Assembly: GCF_020521235.1 (NCBI RefSeq) | Contig: NZ_BLAY01000043.1 | Location: 1-60,543, forward strand | Reading direction: 5' to 3' | Length of the DNA: 60,543 nucleotides | From: Microseira wollei NIES-4236 | GTDB taxonomy: Bacteria > Cyanobacteriota > Cyanobacteriia > Cyanobacteriales > Aerosakkonemataceae | Part shown: positions 52,148 to 60,543 of the stretch, piece after piece | Layout of the letters: every line of letters starts with the position of its first letter | Position numbering within the stretch: position 1 is the stretch's first letter | Made by a program: the position numbers and the translations under genes | Notes under the pieces: model-generated | Told to the model about the DNA's origin: nothing | What the model saw: only the letters and a program-made list of their open reading frames with translations | Database searches by the model: none

Positions 52148-53719
52148 ATGACACTGAAGCGGTTTATTTTAGGCGTACTGACCATTGCGATACTGTTTAT
52201 CCTGAGCTTGTCTTTAATAGCGAGTTGGAATCAGCCTCAGATTCAAAGTCGCCTGGAACTGTATCAAACCAATTTGCTACTCCACGCTACCGAGTGGCAA
52301 GGTGAAACCGCCCAAGGAGTCGATTTCAAGTCAGCACGGGAAACCCTGATTGGGGTTGAACCGCTCAAAGCGGCTACTAAGCAATACGAACAGGCACGCC
52401 AATCTGCCCAAAATACGCTACAACAACTGCAACAGCAAGATACCAAGCTTTCACCCACCCCAAAGAAACCCCTCAAAGCCACTCGCGTTCAAACATCGAT
52501 TTCTGCCAAGCAAGCACCCTTGCAGGCTTCCATTCAACAAACGCAACAATTGATTAACGAGCTAGACTTGCGGCTGGGAATTTTACAGGTTGAGCAAGGA
52601 CAAACCGAGGCGGCGTTAAAGACTTGGACAGATGTTAAAGAGCGAGTTCAAACTCAACCCAATGCAGAACCCGCCGCCAAAACCGCTACAGTTTTGATTG
52701 GTTTGTGGAGCAGTCCCCCCCGCTTGCTTCCAGATGCACAGCAGTCGATTAACAAGCAGTTAGATGGATGGTTCCGCTACCAGGCGTTAACCCGACTTTA
52801 CCAGTTACAGCAACGCGAGGATGCGCTCTCTAAGCTGATCGCCGCAGAACGGGAAATAGCCGAGCAAGCGGTTTTGAACTTAGCCGTTGTCAGTGCTGTC
52901 CCAACTTTAGGGTTTTTAATTGGCGTCGGACTGCTAATTTTTCTAGTGGGTCAGCGACTGGTCAAGGGCAAAGATTCTCTGTTGGCGCAAAATGAGAATC
53001 TCCCCTGGTCAACTCCCTGGGACGCCGAGACGATTTGGCAAGTGTTCGTTGTCGGCTTTTTCTTGATGGGTCAAATCCTGGTTCCATTAGCATTCTTTTT
53101 GCTAAAAGTCAAAGCTTCTACCTTCGACGTGCGGGGGCAGTCTTTGTACGTGCTGGCGAGTTATGTTTTGGTGGCGCTGGGTGGATTATTGGTGCTGTTT
53201 TTCTCGCTCAAGCCTTTTTTACCGTTACCACAGCCAGAAAAGTGGTTTCAAATCGATTTGAGCGGCAATTGGTTGTGGTGGGGTTTGGGAGGTTATTTAA
53301 CCGCACTGCCGCTGGTGATTTTAGTATCGTTGATTAACCAGCTTGTTTGGCGTGGACAGGGAGGGAGTAATCCTTTGTTGCCCTTGGTGCTAGAGAGTCA
53401 AGATGGGGTGGCTTTATTGATATTTTTCTTGACAGCAGCCGTTGCGGCGCCGCTGTTTGAAGAGTTTCTGTTCCGGGGATTTTTACTGCCATCTTTGACG
53501 CGCTACCTGCCAGTTTGGGGCGCAATTGGGGCGAGTAGCTTGCTGTTTGCAGTTGCTCACCTGAGTTTGTCAGAAGTACTGCCCCTGACGACATTGGGCA
53601 TCGTGCTGGGGGTGGTTTATACGCGATCGCGCAACCTACTAGCTCCGATGCTACTCCACAGTTTGTGGAATAGCGGCACTTTGTTGAGTCTATTTATCTT
53701 AGGTAGTGGGGCTAAATAA
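52148..53719 (+). CDS. CPBP-family intramembrane metalloprotease
   Basis: 523 codons. One N-terminal helix, an extracytoplasmic helical Gln-rich segment (about 30-235), then seven or eight membrane helices. The catalytic CPBP/Abi core is at the C-terminus: PLFEEFLFRGFLLPSL (EExxxR), FAVAHLSLSEVLPL (FxxxH) and MLLHSLWNSG. This extended form with an N-terminal soluble domain is common in cyanobacteria. The family includes Rce1-like proteases and bacteriocin self-immunity proteins; the substrate here is unknown. Confidence 0.88.
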   Translation: MTLKRFILGVLTIAILFILSLSLIASWNQPQIQSRLELYQTNLLLHATEWQGETAQGVDFKSARETLIGVEPLKAATKQYEQARQSAQNTLQQLQQQDTKLSPTPKKPLKATRVQTSISAKQAPLQASIQQTQQLINELDLRLGILQVEQGQTEAALKTWTDVKERVQTQPNAEPAAKTATVLIGLWSSPPRLLPDAQQSINKQLDGWFRYQALTRLYQLQQREDALSKLIAAEREIAEQAVLNLAVVSAVPTLGFLIGVGLLIFLVGQRLVKGKDSLLAQNENLPWSTPWDAETIWQVFVVGFFLMGQILVPLAFFLLKVKASTFDVRGQSLYVLASYVLVALGGLLVLFFSLKPFLPLPQPEKWFQIDLSGNWLWWGLGGYLTALPLVILVSLINQLVWRGQGGSNPLLPLVLESQDGVALLIFFLTAAVAAPLFEEFLFRGFLLPSLTRYLPVWGAIGASSLLFAVAHLSLSEVLPLTTLGIVLGVVYTRSRNLLAPMLLHSLWNSGTLLSLFILGSGAK

Positions 53720-53721
53720 GG

Positions 53722-54036
53722 CAGGACTTAGGCAAAGAAACCGGGTTTCTGGGAAAAATCATGGCTTTGCAACCAGAGTAGGGCGCCATCACCTTTGTTT
53801 CTGTGAAAAATCATGGCTTTGCAACCAGAGTAGGGCGCCATCACCTTTGTTTCTGTGAAAAATCATGGCTTTGTCACCAGAGTACGCGGCCATCACCTTT
53901 GTTTCTGTGAAAAATCATGGCTTTGTCACCAGAGTACGCGGCCATCACCTTTGTTTCTGTGAAAAATCATGGCTTTGTCACCAGAGTACGCGGCAAGCAA
54001 CCGGGTTTCTAGGTTCGTCGTGCCTCAGTCCTGTAA
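53722..54036. repeat. 52-bp tandem repeat array in a GACTTACGC-type element
   Basis: AAAAATCATGGCTTTG starts at 53754, 53806, 53858, 53910 and 53962, a constant 52-bp spacing. The first two units read CAACCAGAGTAGGGCGCC and the later three TCACCAGAGTACGCGGC, so the array has two sub-types. The ends (AGGACTTAGGCAAAGAAACCGGGTTTCT at 53723 region and CCGGGTTTCTAGGTTCGTCG near 54001) are those of the element family at 24449, implying internal amplification of one such element. Confidence 0.85.
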
Positions 54037-54249
54037 GGTAGAAGCAGAAGCAATAAAACAGCGTTTTTCACTAAAAAAGTTAATATTTCTAGCTTTTGAT
54101 AGATGCAACAAAGTATCATCACATACTGACTGCGGCTGGAATATTAACAGTTATAAACGATAGTTTAAAAAACTTAGCGAGATAGAGGCGATCGCGCGAG
54201 CCAAAGCCTACCTTGGAAAAAGAAACAAGAAACAGAGTAGGCAAGCGAA

Positions 54250-56799
54250 GTGTTGGAATTAGTCAAGAAATCTTCTCATCCCGTATTGTCGCAGACGGCG
54301 ATCGGCCAGAGGCACGCTAACGCGATCGCTCAACCAATATTATCCACCGATACAACCACTTTGGATGTAGCAGGCATGAGGTGCGCTGGCTGCGTCAAGG
54401 TTGTAGAGCAACAGCTAAAATCAAATCCTGGAGTTATTTCAGCCTGCGTCAATTTGGTAACCGAGGTCGCAGTTGTTGAGTACGAAATTGGTAGGCTTGA
54501 ACCCGCTACATTAGCTGAAAAACTTACATCTGCCGGGTTTCCCACTCAACCCCGTTATGGGAGTACCAATCAAATAGATTACATCACCCCCGCAGAACGT
54601 CACCGCCGGGAAATCAAAGCTACTATTTGGCGGTTGATAATGGCTGGTGCTTTAATTGTTTTATCCGGACTGGGGCATCTGGGTCAACACTTTTCAATTC
54701 TTACCCCGTTCTGGTTTCACTGGGGGTTAGCAACCGCAACCTTACTAGGGCCAGGTAGATCCATCATTGTAGATGGTTTTTGGGGCATCCGACGGCTAGC
54801 ACCCAACATGAATACGCTTGTAGGATTGGGGGCTGTAACCGCTTATACCACTAGCGTCGTAGCTTTACTGTTTCCCCAATTGGGTTGGGAATGTTTCTTT
54901 GACGAACCCGTGATGTTGTTGGGCTTTATCCTCTTGGGTCGAACCTTGGAACAACAGGCGAGGGGACGAGCCGCATCAGCCTTTGAAGCGTTGCTTTCGC
55001 TACAGCCAACAACCGCGCGCTTAGTCAAAACTACTAGGGACAAGGTTGTAGATGAAACATCGATACATCAGGCAATTGAAATTCCAGCAGACCTTGTGCG
55101 GATAGGAGAATGGTTGCAGGTTTTACCCGGAGAAAAAATCCCCACGGACGGCGAAGTCGTGGCAGGTAAAACAACGGTGGATGAATCGATGCTGACTGGG
55201 GAAGCGATGCCGGTATTAAAGCAACCAGGAGATTTAGTCGCCGCCGGAACGCTAAATCAGTCGGGCGTTATCGTCTTGCGGGCGACTCGCACGGGTAAAG
55301 ATACAACCATTGCTCAGATTGTGGCACTGGTGGAAGCAGCGCAAACGCGCAAAGCCCCCGTACAGAAACTGGCGGATACAGTAGCCGGTTACTTTACCTA
55401 CGGCGTCATGACAGCCGCAGCCTTAACCTTTGTCTTCTGGTATTTTATCGGGACGCACCTGTGGCCTGATGTCGTGCATGAGGCATGGGGAATGGGGCAT
55501 GGAGGAATGGGGATGGAAATGACGCTGCATCCATCACCCCTGCTGTTGAGTTTAAAGCTAGCGATCGCAGTCCTAGTAGTTGCCTGTCCCTGCGCCTTGG
55601 GACTTGCCACACCGACGGCTATCTTAGTCGGCACTAGCATCGGCGCAGAACGAGGAATATTAATCAAAGGCGGCGATGTCTTAGAACGAGTACGGCAACT
55701 CGATACCATCGTATTTGACAAAACCGGCACACTGACTCTAGGTAAACCTACGGTTACAGATTGCATACCAGTTGAGGGCATCGGGCATGGGGAAGACGCC
55801 AAGACGCGGAGAGACGGAGACGCGGCGAGTAAAGATGTCAGCGCGTCACCGCGTCTTGGCGTCACCGCGTCCTTATTACTCCAACTAGCGGCGGCGGCAG
55901 AAAGCGGCACTTGCCATCCCCTGGCAACGGCAATTGGGGAGGAAGCTAAAGCCAAGGGATTATCCATCCCAGCGGCACAAGACTTTTATACCGAAGCAGG
56001 GTTGGGGGTATCTGCCACGGTGGCAGGTCAGCAAGTGCTGGTGGGAGGTGAAGATTGGTTAATGCAGCAGGGTGTCTCGATGGTCGAAGCGGTAAAAGCC
56101 CAAGCGCAGGGGCTAGCTTTGGCTGGTAAAACAGTAGTATACGTGGCAGTAGAAGGCAGGCTAGCAGGGGTAATAGCGGTTACAGATGCTCTCAGACCAG
56201 ATGCTAAAACAACAGTGGATAGCCTGCGGCAGATGGGATTAAGGGTGATGATTTTAACAGGAGATCGGCGCGAAGCGGCAGTGGCAATCGCCCAAACTTT
56301 AGGACTTGATGCCAAAGACGTTAAAGCAAACGTCCGTCCAGATGGCAAAGTAGCGGCGATCCAACAGATGCAAACCGGGGGTCACCGAGTCGCTATGATT
56401 GGTGATGGGATTAACGATGCACCGGCACTGGCACAAGCGGATGCGGGGATTGCTCTGCAAGCGGGAACCGACGTGGCTATTGAAAGCGCTCAGATTATCC
56501 TGATGCGATCGCGCCTCACCGACATTGTCGAATCGATTCGGCTCTCCCGTGCGACTGTCAACAAAATCCGCCAAAATTTATTTTGGGCATTGGCCTACAA
56601 TACCCTGGGAATTCCCGTAGCCGCCGGTATTTTAGCTCCGGCTTGGGGCATCGTTCTCGCTCCAGCAGGTGCGGGTGCAATGATGGCCTTTAGTTCGGTC
56701 AGCGTTGTTACCAATTCTCTGCTTCTGCGCCGCACCAATCCCTTGTGTATCCCTGTCAATGGCTGCGAAAGTCGGTCTTCACGGGAGTTGACCCCCTAA
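54250..56799 (+). CDS. ctaA: Copper-translocating P1B ATPase, CtaA-like
   Basis: 849 codons from a GTG. N-terminal heavy-metal domain with LDVAGMRCAGCVKVVEQQL (Cys-x-x-Cys near residue 45), the style of cyanobacterial CtaA and not PacS. Eight membrane helices, actuator TGEAMPV, the CPC metal site ACPCALGLATPTA (near 445), phosphorylation loop DKTGTLTLG (near 490), and hinge MIGDGINDAPALAQADAGIAL. CtaA supplies copper toward thylakoid plastocyanin. Two repeat-like inserts in frame: Met/Gly/His-rich AWGMGHGGMGMEM (about 55485-55520) and GEDAKTRRDGDAASKD... (55790-55865). Confidence 0.9.
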   Translation: MLELVKKSSHPVLSQTAIGQRHANAIAQPILSTDTTTLDVAGMRCAGCVKVVEQQLKSNPGVISACVNLVTEVAVVEYEIGRLEPATLAEKLTSAGFPTQPRYGSTNQIDYITPAERHRREIKATIWRLIMAGALIVLSGLGHLGQHFSILTPFWFHWGLATATLLGPGRSIIVDGFWGIRRLAPNMNTLVGLGAVTAYTTSVVALLFPQLGWECFFDEPVMLLGFILLGRTLEQQARGRAASAFEALLSLQPTTARLVKTTRDKVVDETSIHQAIEIPADLVRIGEWLQVLPGEKIPTDGEVVAGKTTVDESMLTGEAMPVLKQPGDLVAAGTLNQSGVIVLRATRTGKDTTIAQIVALVEAAQTRKAPVQKLADTVAGYFTYGVMTAAALTFVFWYFIGTHLWPDVVHEAWGMGHGGMGMEMTLHPSPLLLSLKLAIAVLVVACPCALGLATPTAILVGTSIGAERGILIKGGDVLERVRQLDTIVFDKTGTLTLGKPTVTDCIPVEGIGHGEDAKTRRDGDAASKDVSASPRLGVTASLLLQLAAAAESGTCHPLATAIGEEAKAKGLSIPAAQDFYTEAGLGVSATVAGQQVLVGGEDWLMQQGVSMVEAVKAQAQGLALAGKTVVYVAVEGRLAGVIAVTDALRPDAKTTVDSLRQMGLRVMILTGDRREAAVAIAQTLGLDAKDVKANVRPDGKVAAIQQMQTGGHRVAMIGDGINDAPALAQADAGIALQAGTDVAIESAQIILMRSRLTDIVESIRLSRATVNKIRQNLFWALAYNTLGIPVAAGILAPAWGIVLAPAGAGAMMAFSSVSVVTNSLLLRRTNPLCIPVNGCESRSSRELTP
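55796..55863. repeat. Palindromic repeat inside the copper ATPase gene
   Basis: GACGCCAAGACGCGG (55796-55810) and CCGCGTCTTGGCGTC (55849-55863) are perfect 15-bp inverted repeats enclosing a GAGACGGAGACGCGG spacer. They lie in the nucleotide-binding loop after DKTGTLTLGKPTVTDC, a position tolerant of insertions. Confidence 0.7.
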
Positions 56800-56917
56800 C
56801 TGCCATCGCCAAATTGTCGGTAAGTTAACAGGCATTGTCAATCGGATTCGCTTTGATTGTGCCTGTTATGATTCAAACAAAGACACGCTGATTCCGCCTC
56901 GCATTACAGATGCTTCG

Positions 56918-57388
56918 ATGACTTCACCAAACTATCAAAAACATCTATTGATCGTTGAGGACGATAAGGGACAAAGGGAGTTTATTCTAGAAGCTCCTGC
57001 TTATTCCCTGGGGCGGAGTAAGAGGTGCGATATCCGCGTGGAGTCTTTGTTTGTCTCCAATCGCCATGCGACTTTGCTTCGCTTACCCGATCAAGATGGC
57101 AGCTACTCCTACCAAATTATCGATGGTGATGGAAAAGGCAAGTATAGTACTAACGGGTTGTCAATTAACGGTCAAAAAATCCGCGCTCGTATCCTGAAAC
57201 ATAACGACAAAATTGTTTTCGGGTCTAACGTGCAGGTTACCTATCTGCACATGCAGCGCCAAGACACCTCGTCAGCACCGCTGCCAGACCCATCATTTGA
57301 TGTGACGCTGATCGATCCCGCTATGGTAGAAAAAACTGTAGAAGAACAATCTCCAGCGAAGAGTCAGCCAACTCCCGGTCAGATATAA
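56918..57388 (+). CDS. FHA-domain protein 1
   Basis: 156 codons. One forkhead-associated domain (about 10-115): YSLGRSKRCDIRV, VSNRHATLLRL, STNGLSINGQKI and KHNDKIVFGSNVQV contain the phosphothreonine-binding Arg, Ser, Asn and His positions. A short tail follows (FDVTLIDPAMVEKT). FHA proteins read Thr phosphorylation by Ser/Thr kinases. It is followed at 81 bp by a close paralogue. Confidence 0.9.
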   Translation: MTSPNYQKHLLIVEDDKGQREFILEAPAYSLGRSKRCDIRVESLFVSNRHATLLRLPDQDGSYSYQIIDGDGKGKYSTNGLSINGQKIRARILKHNDKIVFGSNVQVTYLHMQRQDTSSAPLPDPSFDVTLIDPAMVEKTVEEQSPAKSQPTPGQI

Positions 57389-57469
57389 CTCAATAACGTT
57401 AAGAGCAACTGCTACATTCAACATTGAGTTAACCGCTGTTTTTAAACTTGTTCCAAGAGAGATTCTTCA

Positions 57470-57895
57470 ATGCCTGTACCACAAGAACACAATCATCTGT
57501 TGATTGTTGAAGACGATAAAGGACGCAAGGAAGTAGTACTAAAAGCCCCGGTCTATTCGATTGGTCGGGATCCACAGTGCGATATTCGCCTCGTCTCCCA
57601 TTTTGTCTCGCGCCGACATGCCACGTTGGTACGCCTACCCAGGCAAGATGGCACTCACTATTACCGAATTGTTGATGGCGATGCCAAAGGTAAAGGCAGT
57701 TCCAACGGTCTGTTAATTAACGGTCGGCGAATGGCTGCTCACGACCTGGAAAACGAAGACGAGATTGTCTTCGGTCCCCAAGTGCGAGCCAAATATTACC
57801 AACTCAGACGCGATACCCAGCCGTCGGGACCCCTCGATCCCTTTGATATCACCTTGATTAACCCGAGTATGTTAGATGACGATTCGGAAGAGTAG
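57470..57895 (+). CDS. FHA-domain protein 2
   Basis: 141 codons, the tandem paralogue of the preceding gene: HLLIVEDDKGRKEVVLKAPV, YSIGRDPQCDIRL, VSRRHATLVRLPRQ, SSNGLLINGRRM and NEDEIVFGPQV, and the same tail FDITLINPSMLDD. Good AAGAGAGATTCTTCA leader with weak ribosome site. Sharing of the C-terminal D(V/I)TLI(D/N)PxM motif suggests a short conserved docking or phosphorylation site. Confidence 0.9.
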   Translation: MPVPQEHNHLLIVEDDKGRKEVVLKAPVYSIGRDPQCDIRLVSHFVSRRHATLVRLPRQDGTHYYRIVDGDAKGKGSSNGLLINGRRMAAHDLENEDEIVFGPQVRAKYYQLRRDTQPSGPLDPFDITLINPSMLDDDSEE

Positions 57896-57935
57896 ATAAT
57901 TTTGCTCCACCCAACTTAATCGAAGTCTGCCTTGA

Positions 57936-58298
57936 CTAAATAGTTGGCAACTCTCCTGCTACAGTTTCAACCAATTGCCATTGGCGATTTTCGATAATTG
58001 CCTGATTCATCAGATCAAACATCTGGTGGCAATGGTTGTTAACCTGTAGGGGTAATTCTTCGTTTTTCATCACCAAACTCATGCGAGTCTCTTTTTCTGT
58101 AGCCGTTGTGCGATCTAGCAAAACTTCTACCGTCACCAGCTTGGCATAGGAAACCTTACCGGGAATCTCCCGCGCCATCAAATAATCACCCGTCTCATAG
58201 ATGATATTTACAGGACAGGTCTTTAAAACATCTACCAAGGACTGCCGAAGACGATCTAAGGGAAGGGCAATTGTATAGGAACAAGTATAGCGAGCCAT
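57936..58298 (-). CDS. Conserved cyanobacterial hypothetical protein
   Basis: 120 codons. MARYTCSYTIALPLDRLRQS, YETGDYLMAREIPGKVSYAKLVTVEVLLD and QLVETVAGELPTI. Mixed alpha/beta composition like a START- or SRPBCC-type small fold, but that is only an impression. No catalytic motif. Convergent with the FHA genes and divergent from tmk. Confidence 0.65.
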   Translation of the reverse strand: MARYTCSYTIALPLDRLRQSLVDVLKTCPVNIIYETGDYLMAREIPGKVSYAKLVTVEVLLDRTTATEKETRMSLVMKNEELPLQVNNHCHQMFDLMNQAIIENRQWQLVETVAGELPTI

Positions 58299-58467
58299 GG
58301 AACACCTCGGGCTTGCAACTCCAAGACCCTCTTATAATACCCAACCTCAGCCTAGAGGTTTGATCCGATTTGCAAGCGATCGCCATAACCAGTCCTTTAC
58401 CTCTATCCAGAGATCTACGCACTTTTTACCAAATTGTGGTATGTAATGCTGACTACCAGATGCCATT

Positions 58468-59229
58468 ATGTTGCCAGAAAATTCGGCTGAATTAGCATCA
58501 ACCAGTTTGAAAGAGAATGTGGCTTGTACTGAAAAAATTAAGCCTACTTCAGCCCAAAAGGGCAAATTAATCGCCTTCGAGGGGGTAGAAGGCTGCGGCA
58601 AAACGACTCAACTGCGGCGACTGGGGCAATGGTTGCAAGATAGCGGCTGGCTGTTACGCTTAAAAGCAGCGGGTATTGCCCAAGAGGTAGTGGTGACGCG
58701 GGAACCTGGGGGAACCGAATTAGGGTTAGGACTGCGACGCCTGCTGTTAGAGGTTCGCCCTCACCTATCGATTCACGAACGGGCAGAGTTATTCTTATAC
58801 GCAGCAGATCGAGCGCAGCATGTAGAAGAAGTGCTTTTACCCCAGTTAGCTAGAGGAGCGATTGTGTTGTGCGATCGCTACACCGACTCTACTATCGCTT
58901 ACCAAGGCTACGGACGAGGTTTAAGCCTCTCCCCAATCGAACAACTCAACCAAATTGCTACCGGCGGTTTACAAAGCGATTTAACCTTATGGCTAGATCT
59001 CGACCCCGCTGTTGGTTTGGCGAGGAAGCAGCAACAAAAAGAAATTACCCGTATGGAACAAGCCGATTTAACATTCCACCAGCGGGTGCAAGAAGGCTTC
59101 ACAGCCTTAGCCAAAGCTTATCCAACCCGGATCGCGCGGGTAGATGCCAGCCTTAGCCAGGAGTCGGTACAAGAGCAAATACGGATTCTTGTCGAGAAGC
59201 GGTTGTCAGAATGGTATCCAAATTGGTAA
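58468..59229 (+). CDS. tmk: Thymidylate kinase
   Basis: 253 codons. P-loop AFEGVEGCGKTTQLRRL (near residue 40), TREPGGTELGLGLRRLLL, the DR(Y/H) motif CDRYTDSTIAYQGYGRGL and LTLWLDLDPAVGLARKQQ. It phosphorylates dTMP to dTDP. The N-terminus has about 32 residues of low-complexity sequence before the fold; no better internal start exists. An insert (LLRLKAAGIAQEV) precedes VVTREPGGT. A heptamer-like TTGGTAA run separates it from holB. Confidence 0.93.
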   Translation: MLPENSAELASTSLKENVACTEKIKPTSAQKGKLIAFEGVEGCGKTTQLRRLGQWLQDSGWLLRLKAAGIAQEVVVTREPGGTELGLGLRRLLLEVRPHLSIHERAELFLYAADRAQHVEEVLLPQLARGAIVLCDRYTDSTIAYQGYGRGLSLSPIEQLNQIATGGLQSDLTLWLDLDPAVGLARKQQQKEITRMEQADLTFHQRVQEGFTALAKAYPTRIARVDASLSQESVQEQIRILVEKRLSEWYPNW

Positions 59230-59261
59230 TTGGTAATTGGTAATTGTCAGACGGCGCGGGG

Positions 59262-60215
59262 ATGAATTCTTTTACAGAAATAATAGGACAAGATCGGGCG
59301 GTGCAGTTGCTCTTGCAGGCGATTGAAGCTGACCGCATAGCACCAGCATATCTGTTTGCTGGGCCGGATGGAGTGGGACGGAGTTTGACGGCACGGTGTT
59401 TTATCGAACAGTTATTTTGTGCTAAAGTGCCAGCCAATCGGGAACAGGAGAAAAAACGCATTTCTGCGGGTAACCATCCCGACTTGTTGTGGGTGGAACC
59501 AACCTATTTGCACAACGGAGAAAGACTATCGGCGGCGGAAGCAGCACAAAAAGGGTTAAAACGCAAGGCTCCGCCCTCGATTCGTTTAGAACAAGTGCGA
59601 GAAATCACCCAATTTCTGAGTCGTCCGCCCTTGATGGCACCGCGATCGCTCGTAGTATTAGAACAAGCCGAAACTATGGCAGAAGCGGCGGCAAATGCGT
59701 TGCTGAAAACCCTAGAAGAACCCGGACGAGCAACAATAATATTAATTGCACCCTCGGCGGAATCATTATTACCCACACTGGTATCGCGGTGTCAGAGGAT
59801 ACCGTTTTATCGGTTAACCACAGAGGCGATGACGCAGGTGCTGAGGGAGAAGGGACATGGGGAGATTTTAGAGCATGGGGAGATAGTAGCGATCGCCCAG
59901 GGGAGTCCGGGGGAAGCGATCGCATCAATGGAACAATTGCAAGCAATTCCTGCTGAATTAATCGAAGCAGTAAAACACCCTCCGAAAAAACTGCGCGAAG
60001 CCTTAGAATTAGCGCGTCAAATTGATAAAAACTTGGATACCGAAGCGCAATTGTGGTTAATAGATTACTTGCAGCATTGCTATTGGGAGCAATTTTTAGA
60101 TAGGGCAATTATAGAAAAATTGGAAAAAGCGCGGAAGTGTTTGCAAAAATTTGCTCAACCGCGCTTAGTTTGGGAAGTGACATTGATGGAAATGAGTCAA
60201 GCTGCTGCTTTGTAG
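59262..60215 (+). CDS. holB: DNA polymerase III delta' subunit (clamp loader)
   Basis: 317 codons from the ATG at 59262; a TTG six codons upstream is possible. Opens SFTEIIGQDRAVQLLLQAIE, with a degenerate P-loop GPDGVGRSLTA (Lys replaced by Arg, as expected for a non-hydrolysing delta'), VREITQFLSRPPLMAPRSLVVLEQ, AAANALLKTLEEPG and LLPTLVSRCQRIPF. It is part of the clamp-loader complex. The tmk-holB pairing is a conserved bacterial arrangement. Confidence 0.9.
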   Translation: MNSFTEIIGQDRAVQLLLQAIEADRIAPAYLFAGPDGVGRSLTARCFIEQLFCAKVPANREQEKKRISAGNHPDLLWVEPTYLHNGERLSAAEAAQKGLKRKAPPSIRLEQVREITQFLSRPPLMAPRSLVVLEQAETMAEAAANALLKTLEEPGRATIILIAPSAESLLPTLVSRCQRIPFYRLTTEAMTQVLREKGHGEILEHGEIVAIAQGSPGEAIASMEQLQAIPAELIEAVKHPPKKLREALELARQIDKNLDTEAQLWLIDYLQHCYWEQFLDRAIIEKLEKARKCLQKFAQPRLVWEVTLMEMSQAAAL

Positions 60216-60543
60216 AGCAATTACACTATTTTTAGCTCAAATCGCTGGAATCCAGATTGGAAAAAAATTTCAGCCAGCGGAAGTTGAACCCTGCGGGAGC
60301 AACTTCCGATTACAGCAGATTGCTTTTCGTGTGAGGTAGAGCCTTTTGGCAAATTTGTCTAGCGGCAGCATTACAGCAGATTGCTTTTCGAGTCAGGTAG
60401 AGCCTTTTGGCAAATTTGTCTAGCGGCAGCATTACAGCAGATTGTGACTTGGTGGAATACAGCCCTTGGGGCTGAGTTTGTCAAGCGGCAGCATTACAGC
60501 AGATTGTGACTTGGTGGAATACAGCCCTTGGGGCTGAGTTTGT
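60216..60543. repeat. Tandem array of about 61-bp units at the right edge
   Basis: TACAGCAGATTG begins at 60311, 60372, 60433 and 60495 (spacings 61, 61, 62). Units share AGCGGCAGCATTACAGCAGATTG, then differ in two forms: CTTTTCG...GCAAATTTGTCT (twice) and TGACTTGG...GAGTTTGTCA (twice). The array continues past the window. The sequence 60216-60310 after holB has no gene. Confidence 0.8.

Noticed and set aside
53969-54163. 64-codon plus-strand frame before the copper ATPase
   Set aside because: It begins inside the 52-bp tandem array, has no ribosome site and shows no recognisable domain.
60311-60543. Possible CRISPR array at the right edge
   Set aside because: The variable parts occur in identical pairs instead of being unique, units are 61-62 bp without a conserved direct repeat of CRISPR type throughout, and no cas gene is seen.

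Overview
The window is a piece of a cyanobacterial chromosome, most likely from a filamentous, non-marine lineage of the Oscillatoria/Microcoleus type. The HIP1 octamer GCGATCGC recurs throughout. Heptamer repeats built on CTAATTG and CCATTAG fill many intergenic gaps. The gene set includes families typical of cyanobacteria: a CYP110-like P450, CtaA-like copper ATPase, giant Ser/Thr kinase-ATPase-histidine kinase, MMADHC-like protein and Uma2. No rRNA or tRNA gene was recognised.

Layout. 1-1515: a secreted FecR-domain protein with a very long Pro-Ala tail that runs off the left edge. 1.8-6.0 kb: a mobile-element graveyard with IS607 transposase remnants at both ends, a TnpB gene with one nonsense codon, and a group II intron with a decayed reverse transcriptase and two MITE insertions. 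6.3-11.9 kb: an outer-membrane-like protein, a sulfurtransferase, a C5 DNA methyltransferase whose partner restriction enzyme is frameshifted, and an MnmC-like methyltransferase. 12-21.5 kb: an MMADHC-like protein, a K+ channel, response regulators, a Uma2 protein and the giant signalling kinase. 22.4-31.6 kb: argD, a small XRE regulator with two palindromic operators, an NCS1 permease-histidine kinase fusion, a MAPEG/P450 cluster and a DUF3891 gene broken by a 23-bp repeat. 31.9-35.0 kb: housekeeping genes ruvC, yvcK and tsaE.

35-41.1 kb is the most unusual part. It holds a 2TM coiled-coil DUF4231 protein, a triple-TIR/TM/WD40 protein and a TRPM-like SLOG (LSDAT) protein, families associated with nucleotide-centred immunity. 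The DUF4231 gene has lost its start to a MITE. The TIR-WD40 gene contains an exactly definable 699-bp inversion: turning 37040-37738 around restores the reading frame at both junctions. Two small frameshifts are also present.

41.3-60.5 kb mixes ordinary genes (two dihydroorotase-family genes flanking lepB, a tandem histidine phosphatase, a CPBP protease, copper ATPase, two FHA proteins, tmk, holB) with HigBA and MazEF-type toxin-antitoxin pairs, an IS200/IS605 element reduced to tnpB plus a tnpA stub, and two tandem-repeat arrays with 52-bp and about 61-bp units.

A general theme is repeat invasion. At least five dispersed repeat families occur between genes, and several small palindromic units lie inside reading frames: some in frame (copper ATPase, giant kinase, probably YvcK), one disruptive (DUF3891).
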